Shown piece by piece: positions 20,331 through 21,384 of a stretch of 21,384 bases of DNA (positions are counted from its first letter, which is position 1; each line of letters starts with the position of its first letter). This DNA comes from Alectoria sarmentosa. Taxonomy: Eukaryota; Ascomycota; Lecanoromycetes; Lecanorales; Parmeliaceae. The position numbers and the translations under genes were made by a program. The notes beneath the pieces are model-generated. The model did no database searches, had not been told where the DNA came from, and saw nothing but the letters and a program-made list of their open reading frames with translations. Where the stretch lies: contig WOGZ01000457.1 of assembly GCA_009733775.1 (NCBI GenBank), positions 1-21,384 of the forward strand, in the 5' to 3' direction.

Positions 20331-21334
20331 TTAAAATAATAATAATAATAAATTTAATTATCACAAACGATTTAAAATGCTTTAATATTTAAAATGAAAT
20401 TATTATAAAATAAATTATAAATTTAAATTGAATAAATTAATTATCGAATATTCGAAGATTTTAAATTTTTTTAAATGAGATTAAAGAAATTTTGTTAATT
20501 TATATATAAGAAATAATTAATGAAAGTTTTAACATTAATGTTAATATTATATAAACTTTTCATTAAATATAAAATGTAAATTAAATTAAAAATATACGTA
20601 TAAATAAAATGTTTTTTAAAATTAAGCTTTGATTACTTAATATAAATTTTGTTTTTATTAATTTTTTAATATATATAATAAACGTTTTATTATAATAATA
20701 GCATTAATGGTAAAAAAAGTTTATATCGATTTATAACGATAAAAATTAACGTTACTCGAAAAGAGAAATAATATTATAAGCGTATTTTATTTAACTTTGT
20801 CGTTTACTTAATTTTATCAAGTTTATCAACTTTCACGAAATTTTACGATTTATATATAAATCTTTTTTTCTTTTATATAATCTTTTTTTTTTAATTTATT
20901 ATTTTAATATATTATTATACGATTATTATTAATTAATTCTTATATAAAAAATGATAAAAATATGTAATATTAAAGAAAGTTTTATTTTATTAAAAATGTA
21001 AAATACGCTCGTAATTGATATTATTATTTTAAGATTTTTATAATTATGAAATTTAACGTTATTATAAATAATATATTAATTTTAAAGTTATTTTCTTTAT
21101 TATTAAAATAATTTTTATCGAAACGAATAAATAATTATATTATTATATAAATAAGAAAAAAATAATTAATTAGCGTTAAATAATTATTATAAAATAAAAA
21201 CGAAAAAAGAATTAATTTAAAAACGAAAAAAGAATTAATTTAAAAATATAAAAATAATAAAGTTTAAATCGTAATTACAATATTTATTTTTCAAAATAAA
21301 TAAGTTTAAATGAAGATTAAAATTTAAATATAAA
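20331..21334. repeat. AT-rich RIP-degraded block, possible gypsy gag/upstream region
   Basis: By position this should include the protease core and gag of the minus-strand gypsy element, but I recognise no motif, so this is inference only. It contains a 23-base unit repeated in tandem at about 21198-21243 (AAACGAAAAAAGAATTAATT core). Facing inverted copies of an AATAAT..GCGTATTTTA word lie at 20767-20789 and 20999-21025. Confidence 0.5.

Positions 21335-21384
<50 letters not shown>
21335..21384 (+). repeat. AAT trinucleotide microsatellite running off the window end
   Basis: About 50 bp of uninterrupted AAT units (nearly 17 copies) reach the last base; the true length is unknown. Confidence 0.95.

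Larger units (their letters stand above)
14640..20400 (-). mobile_element. Ty3/gypsy chromovirus-type retrotransposon, RIP-inactivated and interrupted
   Basis: Read on the minus strand, a degraded gag-pol downstream half appears in canonical gypsy order: protease/linker, reverse transcriptase, RNase H, integrase, GPY/F-like region, chromodomain. It has many in-frame stops, mostly where Gln, Arg or Trp is expected, and Gly/Asp codons turned to Asn or Glu. These are G-to-A and C-to-T changes as expected from RIP. Few indels occurred: one frame runs from about 17580 to 16200. It is split by the 2.27-kb LTR element 17750-20015. The gag end and both LTRs are not identified; the 5' part probably continues to or beyond the window end. 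Boundaries given are approximate. Confidence 0.85.

Noticed and set aside
1..21384. CRISPR array, bacterial operon or plasmid features
   Set aside because: Spliceosomal introns, fungal gene families and RIP-mutated retroelements show a fungal nuclear genome; no regularly spaced repeat array is present.

Overview
The window reads as nuclear DNA of a filamentous ascomycete (Pezizomycotina). A gene island of ordinary base composition (about 1.84-12.53 kb) sits between two extremely AT-rich blocks. The genes have short introns, mostly 46-64 nt, with GT..AG ends and CTAAC/CTGAC-like branch sites. All five recognisable products belong to fungal or general eukaryotic families. The AT-rich blocks look like transposable elements mutated by repeat-induced point mutation (RIP): paired repeats differ almost only by C/T and G/A transitions, Gln, Arg and Trp codons have become stops, and many surviving cytosines are in CpG. 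I do not name a species.

Gene island, left to right: (1) a LysM-domain protein without a signal peptide (minus, 2241-3974); (2) an eight-exon Zn2Cys6 transcription factor of the CTF1-beta/FarA type, which in other fungi controls cutinase and fatty-acid-catabolism genes (minus, 4411-7529); (3) a five-exon membrane-anchored alpha/beta-hydrolase (minus, 8082-9774); (4) a two-exon FHIT/Hnt2-type HIT hydrolase (plus, 10297-10886), divergent from the hydrolase across a promoter region rich in AGGTA/TACCT words; (5) a three-exon Tda10/glycerate-kinase-type P-loop kinase (minus, 11019-12193), convergent with the HIT gene. Exon structures were worked out by hand; phases close exactly and the conserved family motifs run across the splice junctions. 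The set looks like housekeeping and regulatory genes rather than one pathway. The only plausible functional link is the lipid-type regulator beside a lipase-fold hydrolase.

Left AT-rich block (1-1830): decayed repeats, including a ~117-bp direct repeat whose copy nearest the genes is clearly less mutated. Right AT-rich block (12540-21384): this can be partly decoded. On the minus strand lies a Ty3/gypsy chromovirus-type retrotransposon, with protease/linker remnant (about 20300-20016 and 17744-17600), reverse transcriptase, RNase H, integrase, GPY/F-like region and chromodomain in order down to about 14700. It is interrupted in the protease-RT linker by a second, 2.27-kb LTR element (17750-20015) with 172/173-bp TGTTA..TRACA LTRs and a matching ATAAA target-site duplication. 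Removing the insert and one ATAAA rejoins the host element's reading frame. The window ends in a ~50-bp AAT microsatellite.

I did not find a new biological system. The most informative structures are the nested RIP-mutated retroelements, the CpG-sparing mutation pattern and the sharp composition boundaries around the gene island.
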